Source: Ichthyophis bannanicus
Lineage: Eukaryota; Chordata; Amphibia; Gymnophiona; Ichthyophiidae
Assembly: GCA_033557465.1 (NCBI GenBank)
Contig: CM066048.1
Span: forward strand, 20,622,305 to 20,686,304
Reading direction: 5' to 3'
Length of the DNA: 64,000 bases
Below the pieces are notes generated by a model. That model was not told where the DNA came from, did no database searches, and saw only the letters and a list, made by a program, of their open reading frames with translations. Below, one piece after another: positions 33,961-44,400 of this stretch. The position numbers and the translations under genes were made by a program. Positions within the stretch are counted from its first letter, which is position 1. Each line of letters opens with the position of its first letter.

Positions 33961-34560
33961 GGGGATCATGCTGACCCGTGAATAGCAGGGTTGGACATCC
34001 GGCTTGGATGTCCAAATCCCGTTTAGCCTCTGATCGCTATTCCGCTCCCCACACGTACTGAGGGTTTGTGTGGAGAGCACTGGAGAAGGGCGGGAAGAGA
34101 CATTGCGGAGGTGGAGCATGGCCAATGAGGGCGAGGAACCAGGCACCCGGACATACAGAGGCCATTCCGGACAGGCCTCTATATGTTCCCAGGAGCAGCG
34201 CTGGACACCCGCCTTATTCCACCCTGAAGGTGGAATAAGTGCTGGATGCAGGGGTGATCTAGGCCTGCAGCCCCCCTAAGATACCGTGCCACAGCAGGAA
34301 GTGTCCCACCATCCGATCTCAGCTCTCACTGCCACCGCCGAAGGTTTTTCTATGTGGCTGGGCATTGGACGCTCAGGCTGGACCTGCTGGTGCCATGGCG
34401 ATGTGATGCCGTGCACAGCACAACATTGAGCAGTGGAGACAGGCAGCCTGTTGTATGCCTCCCTGCTCAGAATGCTGTGCACACCGGGCCATCCAAGTGC
34501 CCTGATTCCGCAACTGCAGGAATGTATAGCTCCTGAGTTTGCGGAATTGGGTGCAAATTG
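33961..34560 (+). mobile_element. Hairpin-bearing non-autonomous element, copy A
   Basis: It begins near gatcatgctgacccgtgaat. It carries the hairpin ggttggacatcc...ggatgtcc at about 33,988-34,012 and a second at about 34,216-34,238 (attccaccctgaaggtggaat). These are the two hairpins of the element at 6184-6830, here in the opposite orientation, with further matches such as cggacaggcctctatatg-type and cggaattggg words. It splits a CR1. No coding sequence; termini not resolved. Confidence 0.55.
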
Positions 34561-34599
34561 GCTCTGTTCATTTTCTGGCTATTTGGATGGCCAGCCGTG

Positions 34600-36060
34600 C
34601 ACAGTTCAGAATTGGCCTCCACATTTTAAATTTGGTTCCTTTTTCCATTTTCTTTTGAAAAATATTCTTTTGACTCTAATAGCCTCTTTTACCTCACCCT
34701 TTAGCCATGCCAGATGTCATTTAGCCTTCCTTCTGCCTTTTTAAATACATGGAATACATCTGGCCTGGATTTCCAAGATGGCATTTTAAACATCATCCAA
34801 GACTGATGTAAATTTTTAGAGGGTCTTTTACTAGTGGGCGCTACCTGGCAGTGCTTATTCTGGTGTGTTCTAAGGGCACATTGGGACACGCATTGCCTGG
34901 TAGCATGGGCCATGACTGTGTAGGATGATTCCCATGCTAACTGTGCAACATGCGTTAGAGGAGCGAGTGGGTGGGGTAGGGTGTCCCATTGATTAGCCTC
35001 CTTCCATCAGGTCTCCGAGATGCCCATTATATCTATTTCTTCATTCAACGTTATATATTCTAATGCTTTCATTTTATTTGTTAGGCTTCTAGATTTTGAA
35101 AAGAGTAATTTTAAGTTATATTTTTTGCTTAGATAATTTGCAATCTTTCAGTTCTTTTTGCTCTTTATTTAAAGGCATCTGAGCTACTTTATCCTTTATT
35201 GCAACCTCTCTATTGGGATGCCCTAAAATCCCTGGTTTGAAAGTATCCTTTAAAAATACCTTGCTCCGAACCATGCACTCCTGATGGCTTTACCCAAGTT
35301 CTAGATTAAAAGCTGCTCTATCTGCTTTTTAAATATTAGTGCCAGCAGCCTGGTTCCACCTCATTAAGGTGGAGCACATCCTTTCAGAATAGGCTCCTCC
35401 TTCTCCAGCATGTAGCCCAGTCATTAACAAATCTAAATCCCTCCTGCCTGCACCATCCTCTTATCCACACAATGAGAAATCAAGCTCTGCCTGCCTCTTC
35501 AGTCTGGCACGTGGAGTAGAGAACATTTCTGAGAATGCTATGCTAGGGATCCTGGATTTCAACTTTCTGTGTAAAAGCCTAAATTTGGCTTCCAGAATTT
35601 CCCTCTCACACTTTCCTTTGTTATTGGTACCCACATCTACCAAGACATCTGTCTCTTCCTCTGTAGTGTCTAAAGTCCTATCAAGATGACGTGTGAGGTC
35701 CACCAATTTCTCACCTTGCAGACATGTGGCCAAGCGATCCTCATGCCCACCAGCTACTCATCTATCTATATGCCTAATGATTGAATCACCAACTAAACTG
35801 GCTCTCCTAGCTCTTCCTCCTGGCCAGAAGCCCCTGGAGACACATCCTCAGTGTGAGAGGATACTGCATCCCTTACAGGATCACTTCCTGCCATACCAAG
35901 GTGATGCTTTCTCCAGGTGACCTCTCTCCTCCAAGGCAGCACAGAGGCTGCCAGATTGGACATAGAACTTTTCTCCTATATCCCTGTTGGTCTCCTCGAT
36001 ATACCGCTCTCTCTGCCTCAGCTCCCCTAAGACTATTTTTTTAACTTCTAGAGATCGGAC
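34600..36060 (-). pseudogene. CR1-type LINE, ORF1 and 5' ORF2 remnants
   Basis: At 34,913-34,701 the minus strand encodes KMPSWKSRPDVFHVFKKAEG and RLNDIWHG, matching the CR1 endonuclease-RT spacer. At 35,733-35,461 it encodes TDVLVDVGTNNKGKCEREIL, EAKFRLLHRKLKSRIPSIAF and STPRARLKRQAEL. This looks like the esterase-like part of CR1 ORF1, where a VHVGTND-type motif is usual. The endonuclease between is not recognisable, so this copy is heavily decayed. Confidence 0.65.
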
Positions 36061-36319
36061 TTATTCTTTGACAGACAGAAGATCTTAACATCAAGTGCAC
36101 ACAAAGCGACATAGTAGATTACATTAAGGTCGTAACTGCTGCCCTATGCAGGTTAGCCTCCCCCAAACCCTTGCGTTCATTTAAGGTTGTAACTGTAGCT
36201 TCACACCTTCATGCCTCCATGGCTTCTCCAAATTGCTAGAAGTCATTTCACTATTATTTTGAGCTGAAATGCTCAATGCTCAATTTCTGTCCTCATTGTC
36301 ATTTAGGGATAATGATAAA

Positions 36320-37255
36320 TGGAATTCTATCACCACGTCTGTCTCCAACTCCTTCCTCCAAGAAGATATTCTAGACCTTCACCTCCTTTTCTATGTGAGA
36401 AATATTTCCTGATATTGCTTTGGAGTCTACTTCCTTGCAGTTTCATATCATATCCCCTAGTTCTACAACTTTCTGTCCTTTGGGAAATTTTTGTTTGTTT
36501 GTTTATTACTTTTGAATTAATTAAATGTCTGTATTATATCTCTACTCCTCTAGGATTATACGATTTAGGTCCTCAAGTCCATTTTCATATGTCTTTATCT
36601 TTATTGCGTCACTTGATTAACCGCCCTTCGTAACATCAGAGCGGTGTACACAGTACAAATAGCAGTGGCTGAAGCCAGAAAAAGAAAAGAACTACAAATT
36701 TTGATAGGAAAGAAACACAATCACACCACAGAGAAGAGGAACAGAGGAGAGGAGAGAACAAACCAATCCTTATGAGTCAGGGGAGGGGAGTTCGTAGGCC
36801 AAACAGAAAAGGTGCGTTTTGAGGAGGGACTTAGGATTGTCCTTGGCGGAGAGTGAGGGGGAGAGAGTTCCAGAGGGAAGGGGCCAGAAAGAAGAAATCA
36901 GTGCAACGGGTCTGTTCCAAATGGGCCAGGGAGGGGGATGGAAGATGTAGACGATGATTGTGGACTGAGCGAAGAGTGCGAGGCACTGAGTGGTATTGCA
37001 GGGCATCAGCCAGATATTGTGGGGTGTAAGTATGAAGAGCTTTATGAGTAAGCCCCCACATCATTTTGGTTGTTCTTCTCTGGACTGCCTCTGTTCTCTT
37101 TATATCCTTACTGAGTTATTGCCTCTAAAACCGATCACAGTATTCCAGATGAGACCTCGCCAATAACTTGTACAGGGGTATTATCAGCTCTTCCTTTTGG
37201 CTAGGTATGCCCTTCTTCCATCCCTCTGGCTTTTGCTACCACCTTTTCACGTTGA
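36320..37255 (-). pseudogene. CR1-type 3' fragment split by an L2 insertion
   Basis: 36,320-36,600 (plus-strand words tcatatcccctagttctac and ctgtattatatctctactcc) corresponds to the C-terminal region seen at 21,010-21,140. 37,059-37,255 (ttggttgttcttctctggac, then ttccagatgagacctcgcca) corresponds to the part just upstream of it. The L2 piece at 36,601-37,058 separates the two. No frame is intact. Confidence 0.65.
36601..37058 (-). pseudogene. L2-type 3' end inserted in CR1
   Basis: Minus-strand translation shows FFLAPSLWNSLPLTLRQGQS near 36,890-36,831 and LTHKALHTYTPQYLADAL near 37,050, the L2 C-terminal blocks. The left end has accgcccttcgtaacatcag and agcggtgtacacag, a version of the L2 tail. 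The duplication is visible up to 36,897, where the window ends in copy B. Confidence 0.7.
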
Positions 37256-37612
37256 AATCATCAGACATTAGGTGAACTAGGTGGTTGCCTAGAGCATCAG
37301 CCCTCTGGAGGCACTAATTGCCACTGCTGTCATCCCTCTCCAGAACCGATAATGGCAGCAATAGCTGCAAACAGCTCCGCAGAGCTTTCCTTCAAGTTCT
37401 GGTGCCATGGGACTATTTGTTTCTGCCCCTCTCCAATTCTCAATGCCAACTTCCTGTTTGCACAGGAAGTCAGCATCAAATAGCAGAGAGCGGCAGAAGC
37501 AAACAGCCCCATGGTGCTGAAGCTTGAAGATAAGCTCCTCGGGGCTGTTGCGGTATTGCCATTGCTGTCGATCCCAGAGAGGGTTGGCAGTGGTGGCAAT
37601 TAGGGTTGCCAA
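37256..37612. other. Unassigned repeat-like sequence
   Basis: It starts with catcagacattaggtgaact and aggtggttgcctagagcatc, a common vertebrate interspersed word also present in diverged form near 10,990. No coding region is convincing; the frames through 37,290-37,870 on the minus strand run across unrelated repeats and the LTR. Confidence 0.35.
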
Positions 37613-37752
37613 CTGGCCGGTTTTCAGCCGGCCTGGCCGGTTTTTCCATGGCCAGGCCGGCTGCCGGCACAGATGTAAAACCGGCCATTGAAAAGCCGTT
37701 TTTTTGCTCTGGCCGCAAGATCGGGAGCGGCCAGAGCAAAAAACCGGCTTTT
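37613..37752. repeat. Hairpin-rich repeat at the provirus border
   Basis: The sequence agggttgccaactggccggt is followed by several ccggcctggccggtttt repeats. It ends in a long inverted repeat: arms 37,691-37,716 and 37,727-37,752 (26 bases, one mismatch) around a 10-base loop. The provirus 3' LTR begins at the last base of the second arm. Confidence 0.65.
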
Positions 37753-37820
37753 GTCCCAATGTAGCAGCAAAGCGCAGACAAACCAATGATACCAGGAGTC
37801 TGTTCAGAAGGTCCAAATCA

Positions 37821-37826
37821 TTTATT
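37821..37826 (-). terminator. Polyadenylation signal AATAAA in LTR
   Basis: Minus-strand aataaa in the word gcacaaataaatgatttgg, about 70 bases downstream of the TATA-like box, where the R region of an LTR normally carries it. Confidence 0.75.
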
Positions 37827-37892
37827 TGTGCACAAGTCTCAAGCAAGTCAATTTCAAAATGGCTGAGCAAAGTTTTCTAGCATTACAACAAC

Positions 37893-37899
37893 TTTTATA
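37893..37899 (-). promoter_or_regulatory. TATA-like box in LTR
   Basis: Minus-strand tataaaa within agtctataaaagttg. It is the only good TATA match in the LTR and lies upstream of the AATAAA signal, as in U3 promoters. Confidence 0.7.
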
Positions 37900-38418
37900 G
37901 ACTTCTGTTCCATTCTAGGTATAGAAAAACATTTCATTGGTCCCGGTACTCTCCCGTACCTCCCGTAGGTACCCCTTCCATTGGTCCCGGTACTGATAAG
38001 ATTATCCAATTATGTTCCTTCAGTGGGCATGGCACCTGCATACCCCCCTTCTAGTCCCAATTACAATGGTCAGTTCATCAACTTGTTACTTTCACACTCT
38101 CAAGGCCATAGAGCCAATTTGTGCATGCAGGGGAGCAGGGCTCTGCAACTCATCTGTCAGCACTCCCAATTATATTCCTTGCAGATGTACTTTTTCTTAT
38201 CAGTAACTTTTAAACACATTTTTCTGTATTTTTCCATCTCTCAGTTTTGCTTACCTAAGTTAGTTTAGTTCTCTTACAGAGTTCTATCCTACAATAGCAG
38301 CATATTGGGGGATGTGCAATTCCTATGTGCCTCTCCACAGGCTTCATTTACAGGTCAAGCTAGTTAGGCCTGCCTGCTTATGTCAGACACCGTGGATCAC
38401 AGGCCTGCACCTGCCACA

Positions 38419-38429
38419 TTCCCCCCTTT
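38419..38429 (-). promoter_or_regulatory. Polypurine tract
   Basis: Minus-strand aaaggggggaa immediately in front of the LTR start TG. It is the primer site for plus-strand DNA synthesis in retroviruses, and its position fixes the LTR border. Confidence 0.88.
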
Positions 38430-38582
38430 GATTAATCTCACCCTATTACTTAATAAGGTGTGAGAGTTAAATCACCTTTAGAAGAATCACATCATGATTG
38501 AAGGATTTCGACTAGGGCTGGCTTTATATAAAGCCATTATTTTAGTTGCGGTCTTCCGCTCTACTGTGCTATCAATAGCATT
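38430..38582 (-). other. Provirus segment between env insertion and polypurine tract
   Basis: About 150 bp of provirus sequence left of the L2 insertion. It probably held the end of env and the short untranslated stretch before the polypurine tract; it has no independent gene. Confidence 0.6.
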
Positions 38583-39163
38583 ATTTTTATTTTTATTTAT
38601 TTAACACTTATTTATATACCGCATCTTCCATCGATCAGTTGCGGTGTACAATTAACAACAGTTAACAAAGCAGCGTTTGTTTTACATAGAACATTTAACA
38701 TTATAACTTATTACATAGAACATCTTAACATACATAAGTCAGGAATTCAGCAACTAATCAGTCTTAACATGCATAAGTCAGGAATTCAGCAACTAATCAG
38801 GATATTTCAACTATAACAGCGTGTGTAACAATTTAAACAGGAGTACTGTCTGTACTGCATTAGGCAGAACATACCAGTTGTAACTATATACAAGTAGGAG
38901 AATCAAGGCATAGTAATGGAGTGTTATTTATTTAAGTTTTGTATATTATCCTTTGTCGTAGGGTGTATAATCGTGATGTGGATAGGTTCGTTTTTAGCCT
39001 TTATCTAAGTTGAGTGGAGGGATTTCTATGGTATTATAATGTTTATTGAATAGATACGTTTTCAATTTTTTTCTGAATTCTATTATCTCAGATAGTGAAC
39101 GTAAGTCCTCTGGCAACGAGTTCCAGATGGTTGGAGCTATATGGGAAAAGGCTCTGTTATTTG
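38583..39163 (-). mobile_element. L2-type 3' end inserted behind env
   Basis: The tail is at the left (tttttatttatttaacactt, then atataccgcatcttcca) and the C-terminal coding block near 39,150-39,050 gives a WNS-like word followed by FRKKLKTYLFN-type residues, as in other L2 copies. The insertion ends at the env stop codon, so it postdates the provirus. A short ttattt occurs at both borders, too short to prove a target duplication. Confidence 0.75.
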
Positions 39164-41155
39164 TTAATTATGAATGGAACGCATACAACATGGGATTAAA
39201 CATGGTAATAAGAAAATAACAGCAACAAGAATTAGTACTAAGACAATGAAAGTCTTAAATCCTCCCAGCCAGGAGAAAAGGTTAGCAAACCAGTTAGGGA
39301 ATTTCAATGAGTGCCAAGTTTGCACTGGCACATAAGCATGTCTTTGCATATCTTTAGCAATTTCTTCAACTACTTGACCCTTATCATCTATTTTCAAACA
39401 GCAATTAGTTAAATTCAGTTTACCACATACTCCTCCTTCAGCTGCTAACAAATAATCAAGTGCTAAGCGGTTCTGATATATAGCAGTGCGCATCTGAGTA
39501 CTTTGTCTAGCTAAGAGCGTAAGAGCATGACTAGTTTCATTGGTTATTATTTCAACTACTGCTTGTAAGCGAATAATACGATTAATCATATAGATTGGAG
39601 TGCGATAACCATACATACCATCATCATTCCAAGTGGCAGGCCCATAATACTCAATGATCCTTTCTGGTGGCCAATCATCACCCTGCCACTTTTCCCACTT
39701 GCCTATCTGTAAGGCTTCTCTTTTCTGTCTTAATGCTCGTTTGTGTCGGTGGGTAGTGTAAACAGGGTATCCTAATTGTTCTCCATGCTCAGTGTTTAAA
39801 AGAAAGAAAGAAGGTCTGATGGTTCCTAAGACACATGCTCCTCCCCAGTGTGGCGGGAGTTGGGCATACGCTCGGTTTCCACAGATCCAATATAGGCCAG
39901 GTGGGGCTTGCCAGGCATGGACTTTGGCAAGGTTAGTCCATAAATCTGCAAGTTCAGGAAATCTAGCTAATGGATTAGGAGGTTCAGGATGTCTGATTCC
40001 TGACCACCATGCTGTCTTCTTGGTCGTGGCATTATAGTACTTCTGGCTAAGACAGACCAGCTGTCCTACCTTTTGGGTGAACTGGGGTCCAGTTCTGGCA
40101 TAGCAAAGACGTCCAACGATTGAGTGCGCTAACACCCATTCACTGGTAGTCTTGTGTAATTCAGTCTGATTATAAATCAAAGAATAATTCAATTCTTGGG
40201 CTTCCCATGGCCATTGGTCTCCCATTTGGGTTCCGCCACAGAAATAGCAATCTGAGATCTTAAGACTAGATACTACTGCTCCGGCTAATTCTAGAAATAA
40301 ATTCTGTGAGGGATGAGGGATCTCAAACTTATTTACATGCATGGCTTCATAGAAGGTATTATGGATATGATATTTAGATGACTTGTGGGCTTGGGTATTC
40401 AATCTAATATACACAATGGTTCCTGGATCTACTGCCCCTCCAGCAATCCGCAAACCAAACTTGTATCCTTGTTTCCAAGCATAGGGATTGTGTATACGTA
40501 AGTGTAAGGGGTTACAATCATCTTTCTGACATTTATCATTTGTGGTTGGCTTGGTTAAAGTAGCCATTCGTTTATCTATCTTCTCATCAACTATACCATT
40601 ATTCCAGGTAGCATAGAAAACACATCCCCAATACGGGCAATAGTAATCTGCTGCTGGTGCAGTACTATAGCCTGATCCCGTTTTACCTGTACACTTCCAC
40701 CATCCTGTGGCACCTTCCGGACACATGTACTTATGGTCATTTCGATACGCTTTCTCCCAAGTACCACAGGTGGAATAACTATCTCTATTAATGGCATTAC
40801 ATGCATCAAAATTCAAAACAGCAGGTTTAGTAATGTCTTTAAGTGGTGGCGTAGCAGCTAGTATAGGTCCATCTGCATCCTTCCATCGTATTTCCAACAT
40901 GTAATAGGATGGATTCTGATGCGGATTATAGCATGCTCTAATTTTGCCATAAGTGCAAATGTTTAGTTCAGTGGTGTTATAAATACACCGAGTCACTTTT
41001 CCCTTGCAAGCATAGTACGAGTGGTAAATCAAAGTCTGAGTTACTTTCAGTCCAGTTCGAGTAGAAGTAATGCAAGCAGTGCATGGAGGTAAAGCATAAG
41101 TCTGTTCAAAACCTCCAAAGAAGGCAACCAAGGCAAAGCAAAAGTAAAGATGCAT
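39164..41155 (-). CDS. env: Endogenous retroviral envelope protein, open frame
   Basis: A 663-codon open frame. Residues 1-21 look like a signal peptide. The surface subunit is cysteine-rich and has a CXXC motif (CYFC, 303-306), several N-glycosylation sequons and a LYWICGN block at 421-427. A furin-like RHKR site is at 470-473. In the transmembrane subunit a YRTPIYMINRII segment is followed by a heptad-like helix, an LALDYLLAAEGG block, and C577 with CC at 585-586, seven residues between rather than the common six. The membrane span is about 634-655. Only about eight residues follow, and the stop coincides with the L2 insertion border, so the cytoplasmic tail is probably cut. No hydrophobic fusion peptide is obvious right behind the cleavage site. 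Unlike most gammaretroviruses, env does not overlap pol (gap of 320 bp). Confidence 0.9.
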   Translation of the reverse strand: MHLYFCFALVAFFGGFEQTYALPPCTACITSTRTGLKVTQTLIYHSYYACKGKVTRCIYNTTELNICTYGKIRACYNPHQNPSYYMLEIRWKDADGPILAATPPLKDITKPAVLNFDACNAINRDSYSTCGTWEKAYRNDHKYMCPEGATGWWKCTGKTGSGYSTAPAADYYCPYWGCVFYATWNNGIVDEKIDKRMATLTKPTTNDKCQKDDCNPLHLRIHNPYAWKQGYKFGLRIAGGAVDPGTIVYIRLNTQAHKSSKYHIHNTFYEAMHVNKFEIPHPSQNLFLELAGAVVSSLKISDCYFCGGTQMGDQWPWEAQELNYSLIYNQTELHKTTSEWVLAHSIVGRLCYARTGPQFTQKVGQLVCLSQKYYNATTKKTAWWSGIRHPEPPNPLARFPELADLWTNLAKVHAWQAPPGLYWICGNRAYAQLPPHWGGACVLGTIRPSFFLLNTEHGEQLGYPVYTTHRHKRALRQKREALQIGKWEKWQGDDWPPERIIEYYGPATWNDDGMYGYRTPIYMINRIIRLQAVVEIITNETSHALTLLARQSTQMRTAIYQNRLALDYLLAAEGGVCGKLNLTNCCLKIDDKGQVVEEIAKDMQRHAYVPVQTWHSLKFPNWFANLFSWLGGFKTFIVLVLILVAVIFLLPCLIPCCMRSIHN

Positions 41156-41475
41156 GTTGAAGTTGATTGGAGTTCTTCTGAATCCTCAGCTTGCTGTTCT
41201 TGATCACGATGGTCTTTTATTCTTCGTCCCGTTTGCTAATGAAGCAATTTAACGGGTGCTGAGTGTTGATTGAAGATCCTCAGGTTGTCCAGTACACATT
41301 AACCAACTTATTAGCAATTTCAGTTGGCTTGTGAAGTCTGGCTAGTCAATGTAGTATCAAAGTAGTGTGCCAAATCGCACGCAAATTGGGTTCGTTGAAA
41401 CAAAACTGTTGCTGCATGGAAAACAGCAATCCTCTTCGAAAGACTTGGCTATTGCAAAGCACTGTGATGAAGTGT
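41156..41475 (-). other. Spacer between pol and env
   Basis: No coding frame is recognised in these 320 bases. It is the expected place for the env splice acceptor, but I cannot pick one with confidence. Confidence 0.5.
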
Positions 41476-44400
41476 CTAAGCTGCTGGTTGCCGTCTCAGA
41501 GTAACTCGCAAGGGTGCATCAAGATGCTGTTCTGCTGTCCACTGCTCAGGTTCAGGATCAGCGGCGGGCTTGACTCTGCTGTGGTGGATCCAGGCGTCGA
41601 TCTCGGCTACCTTTACTGCAGTTGGGGTAGACAGGATGACGGTGTACGGTCCCTTCCAATGGGGTTCCAACGGTGTCTTCTTCCAATCTTTGATCCACAC
41701 CGAGGTACCAGGCTGATAGGGATGCAAGGGTTCCGTCAAGTTGATAGGCAACTGGTCTTGGATCCACGCATGGAGAGTCTGCAGAACAAAACTAAGAGCT
41801 AGGAGTTCTTGCCTGGTTACTTCTGAACCAATTTGGGCTAAACTTCCTTTAATTCCCTGCACTATTGGTGGGGGTTTACCATACAGAACTTCAAAAGGGG
41901 AAAATCCTGTTGACTTTACAGGAGCTGAGCGTATTCTGAGTAAAGCTATTGGGAGCACTTGGGGCCACTTCAAGTGTGTCTCCTGACAAAGCTTGGACAT
42001 TTGGGCTTTTAGGGTACGATTCATTCGCTCAACTTTCCCTGAACTCTGGGGTCTATATGCAGTGTGGAGTTTCCATTGTATCTGCAAAGCTTTTGCTAAC
42101 TGTTGAGTAACTTGGGAGACAAATGAGGGTCCATTGTCTGACCCTATTACTGCTGGAATTCCGAATCTAGGGACAATCTCTCTCATTAAGACTTTGGTAA
42201 CTTCTCAAGCTTTCTCAGTTCTGGTTGGGAAGGCTTCTACCCACCCAGAGAAAGTACAAACTAATACTAATAGGTAATGGTATCCATTGGCTCTTGGCAT
42301 TTCGGTAAAGTCAACTTGGAGGTTGTGCATGGGAGTTACACCTCCTGAGTGAACTCGGGGTGCCGTTATAAGGCCTTGCTTGGCATTATTTTTGGCACAG
42401 GTTAGACATTGACGTGCTACTGAGGCTGATATGGTTGTCAACAGAGGGATGTAAAAATGTGGTCTGAGTGCTTTTTCCATAGCACTCTTCCCATAGTGGG
42501 TGGCTTCGTGGAAAGCTTTGACAAAAGATGGTCCTAACAGTTCAGGAATTACTATTCGTCCAGGGGGTTGACTGCCCTCTTCTGGTGGCAGCTCAATCCA
42601 TCCATCTTTCAGTACTCCATCTTCTTTGTTACAGTAGTAATCCAATTCTTTGGTGGTATATCTTGGTGTCCATAAATTTAGAGGTACTGGAAACAATGCT
42701 GCTTGCATTGGCATAGCTTGTGGGGAAATCTGTCCTGTCATAGCTGCTTGTCGTGCTGAGGCATCTGCAAATCTATTCCCTCGGGCAACTTCTCCTTTTC
42801 CTGCTTGATGTCCTCTACAGTGCATGACAGCTACACGTGTTGGGGCCCAAACTGCATCAAGTAACATCAATATCTCGGGACCATACTTGACTGATTTTCC
42901 TCCGGATGTGATGAGTCCTCGTTCTTTATAGAGGGCTCCATGGGCATGTAGAGTAGTGAAGGCATATTTGGAATCTGTATATACATTTAGCACAAGTTTT
43001 TCTCCTAACAGCAATGCTCTGGTGAGTGCTATCAATTCGGCTTTCTGGGCTGATGTGCCTGAGGCTAGAGCTGATGATTCAACTACTTCGTGTTGAGTGA
43101 CGACTGCATATCCGGCACAGCGTCATCCATCAAGGATGAGACTGCTCCCATCAACATAATAGATTTGGTCAGGATTGTCTATGGGCACATCTGTCAAGTC
43201 AGGTCGACTGGAGAACACAGTTTCCATGACTTCGATACAGTCATGTTCTGGGAGTTCTTCACTGATGGGTATCAAGGTGGCTGGATTCAAGGCATGACTC
43301 ACTTCTAGTTGTATCTGTGGGTTTTCACATAACATGCTCTGGTACTTCAACATTCGGGAATTGGTGAGCCAATAATTTGCTTTTTGTTCCATAAGGGCAA
43401 GGACTGCATGTGGCACAGTGACTCGTATGTTCTGTCCTAGTGTGAGCTTGTCTGCTTCACTCACTAGTAGCGCTGTAGCTGCAACTGCTCTCAGGCAAGG
43501 TGGCCATCCTTTGGCCACAGGGTCCAATTGTTTCGATAGGTATGCTACAGGTCGCTCCCAATTTCCCAATTTCTGAGTCAACATGCCTAAGGCATTTCCC
43601 TGTGCTTCATGTACAAACAAGTGGAAAGGCTTGTGGACATCTGGTAGTCCAAGTGCTGGTGATGACATCAATTCTTCCTTTAATTTCTGGAAGGCTGTAT
43701 CCTGCTCAAGTCCCCACTCCAGTGGTGACTTCTCTTCTCCTTTTGTGGCTTCATACAGTGGTTTGGCAATTTGGGCAAAGTTAGGTATCCAAATTCGGCA
43801 ATATCCTGCCGCTCCCAGAAAGGCTCTGACTTGCTTTCTGGTTGTTGGAGTTGGAATTCTGCATACTGCTTCTTTTCTTTCTCTGCCTAATCTTCGGCTT
43901 CCTTGGGTTATACGAAAACCCAAGTATTTCACTTCTTTTTGGCATAGCTGTGCTTTGGCTGTGGAAACTTTGTATCCAGCTTCATCTAGTAACTGCAAGA
44001 GATCTTTGGTGGCTAGTATACATTCACTTTCTGATATGGCAGCTATCAGCAGATCGTCCACGTATTGGAGAAGCACTCTCTTCCCCGGGGCTACCGGATA
44101 GCTTGAAAGGTCTTGATTCAATGCAGCACTAAAGATGGTAGGCGAATTCTTGAATCCTTGGGGTAATCTTGTCCAGGTGAGTTGGCCCCCTCTTCCAGAG
44201 ATGGGGTCCTGCCATTCAAAGGCAAACAATATCTGACTTACAGGGGCTAATCTTATGCAAAGGAATGCATCTTTCAAATCCAGCACAGTGAAATGGGTAG
44301 CTTCAGCAGGTATCAGTCCTAGAAGAGTGTAAGGATTGGGTACAACTGGATGTATAGTTTCAACTGCATCATTTACTCTTCTTAAATCTTGTACTGGGCG

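Larger units (their letters stand above)
20374..36897. repeat. Direct duplication, copy A
   Basis: This stretch is repeated in the same orientation at 47,484-64,000. The offset is 27,110 at the left border and drifts to 27,103 through small indels (for example near 24,300, 24,840, 25,347, 28,440, 28,765, 29,760, 30,853, 33,995 and 36,866). Substitutions are few, for example at 22,261, 22,977 and 26,326, plus a cluster near 24,108-24,140. I estimate about two dozen differences in 16.5 kb by eye. Confidence 0.95.
37752..38418 (-). repeat. Provirus 3' LTR
   Basis: On the minus strand the LTR starts with TGTGGCAGGTGCAGG at 38,418, directly behind a polypurine tract, and I end it at the CA at 37,753-37,752, which gives 667 bp. 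A TATA-like tctataaaag and an aataaa signal lie in the right order inside, as expected for U3, R and U5. The U5 end cannot be confirmed because no 5' LTR is available for comparison; another CA lies eight bases inside. Confidence 0.8.

Noticed and set aside
37289..37870. 193-codon minus-strand frame at the provirus border
   Set aside because: It crosses an unrelated repeat, a hairpin and the LTR U5/R region; no conserved domain.
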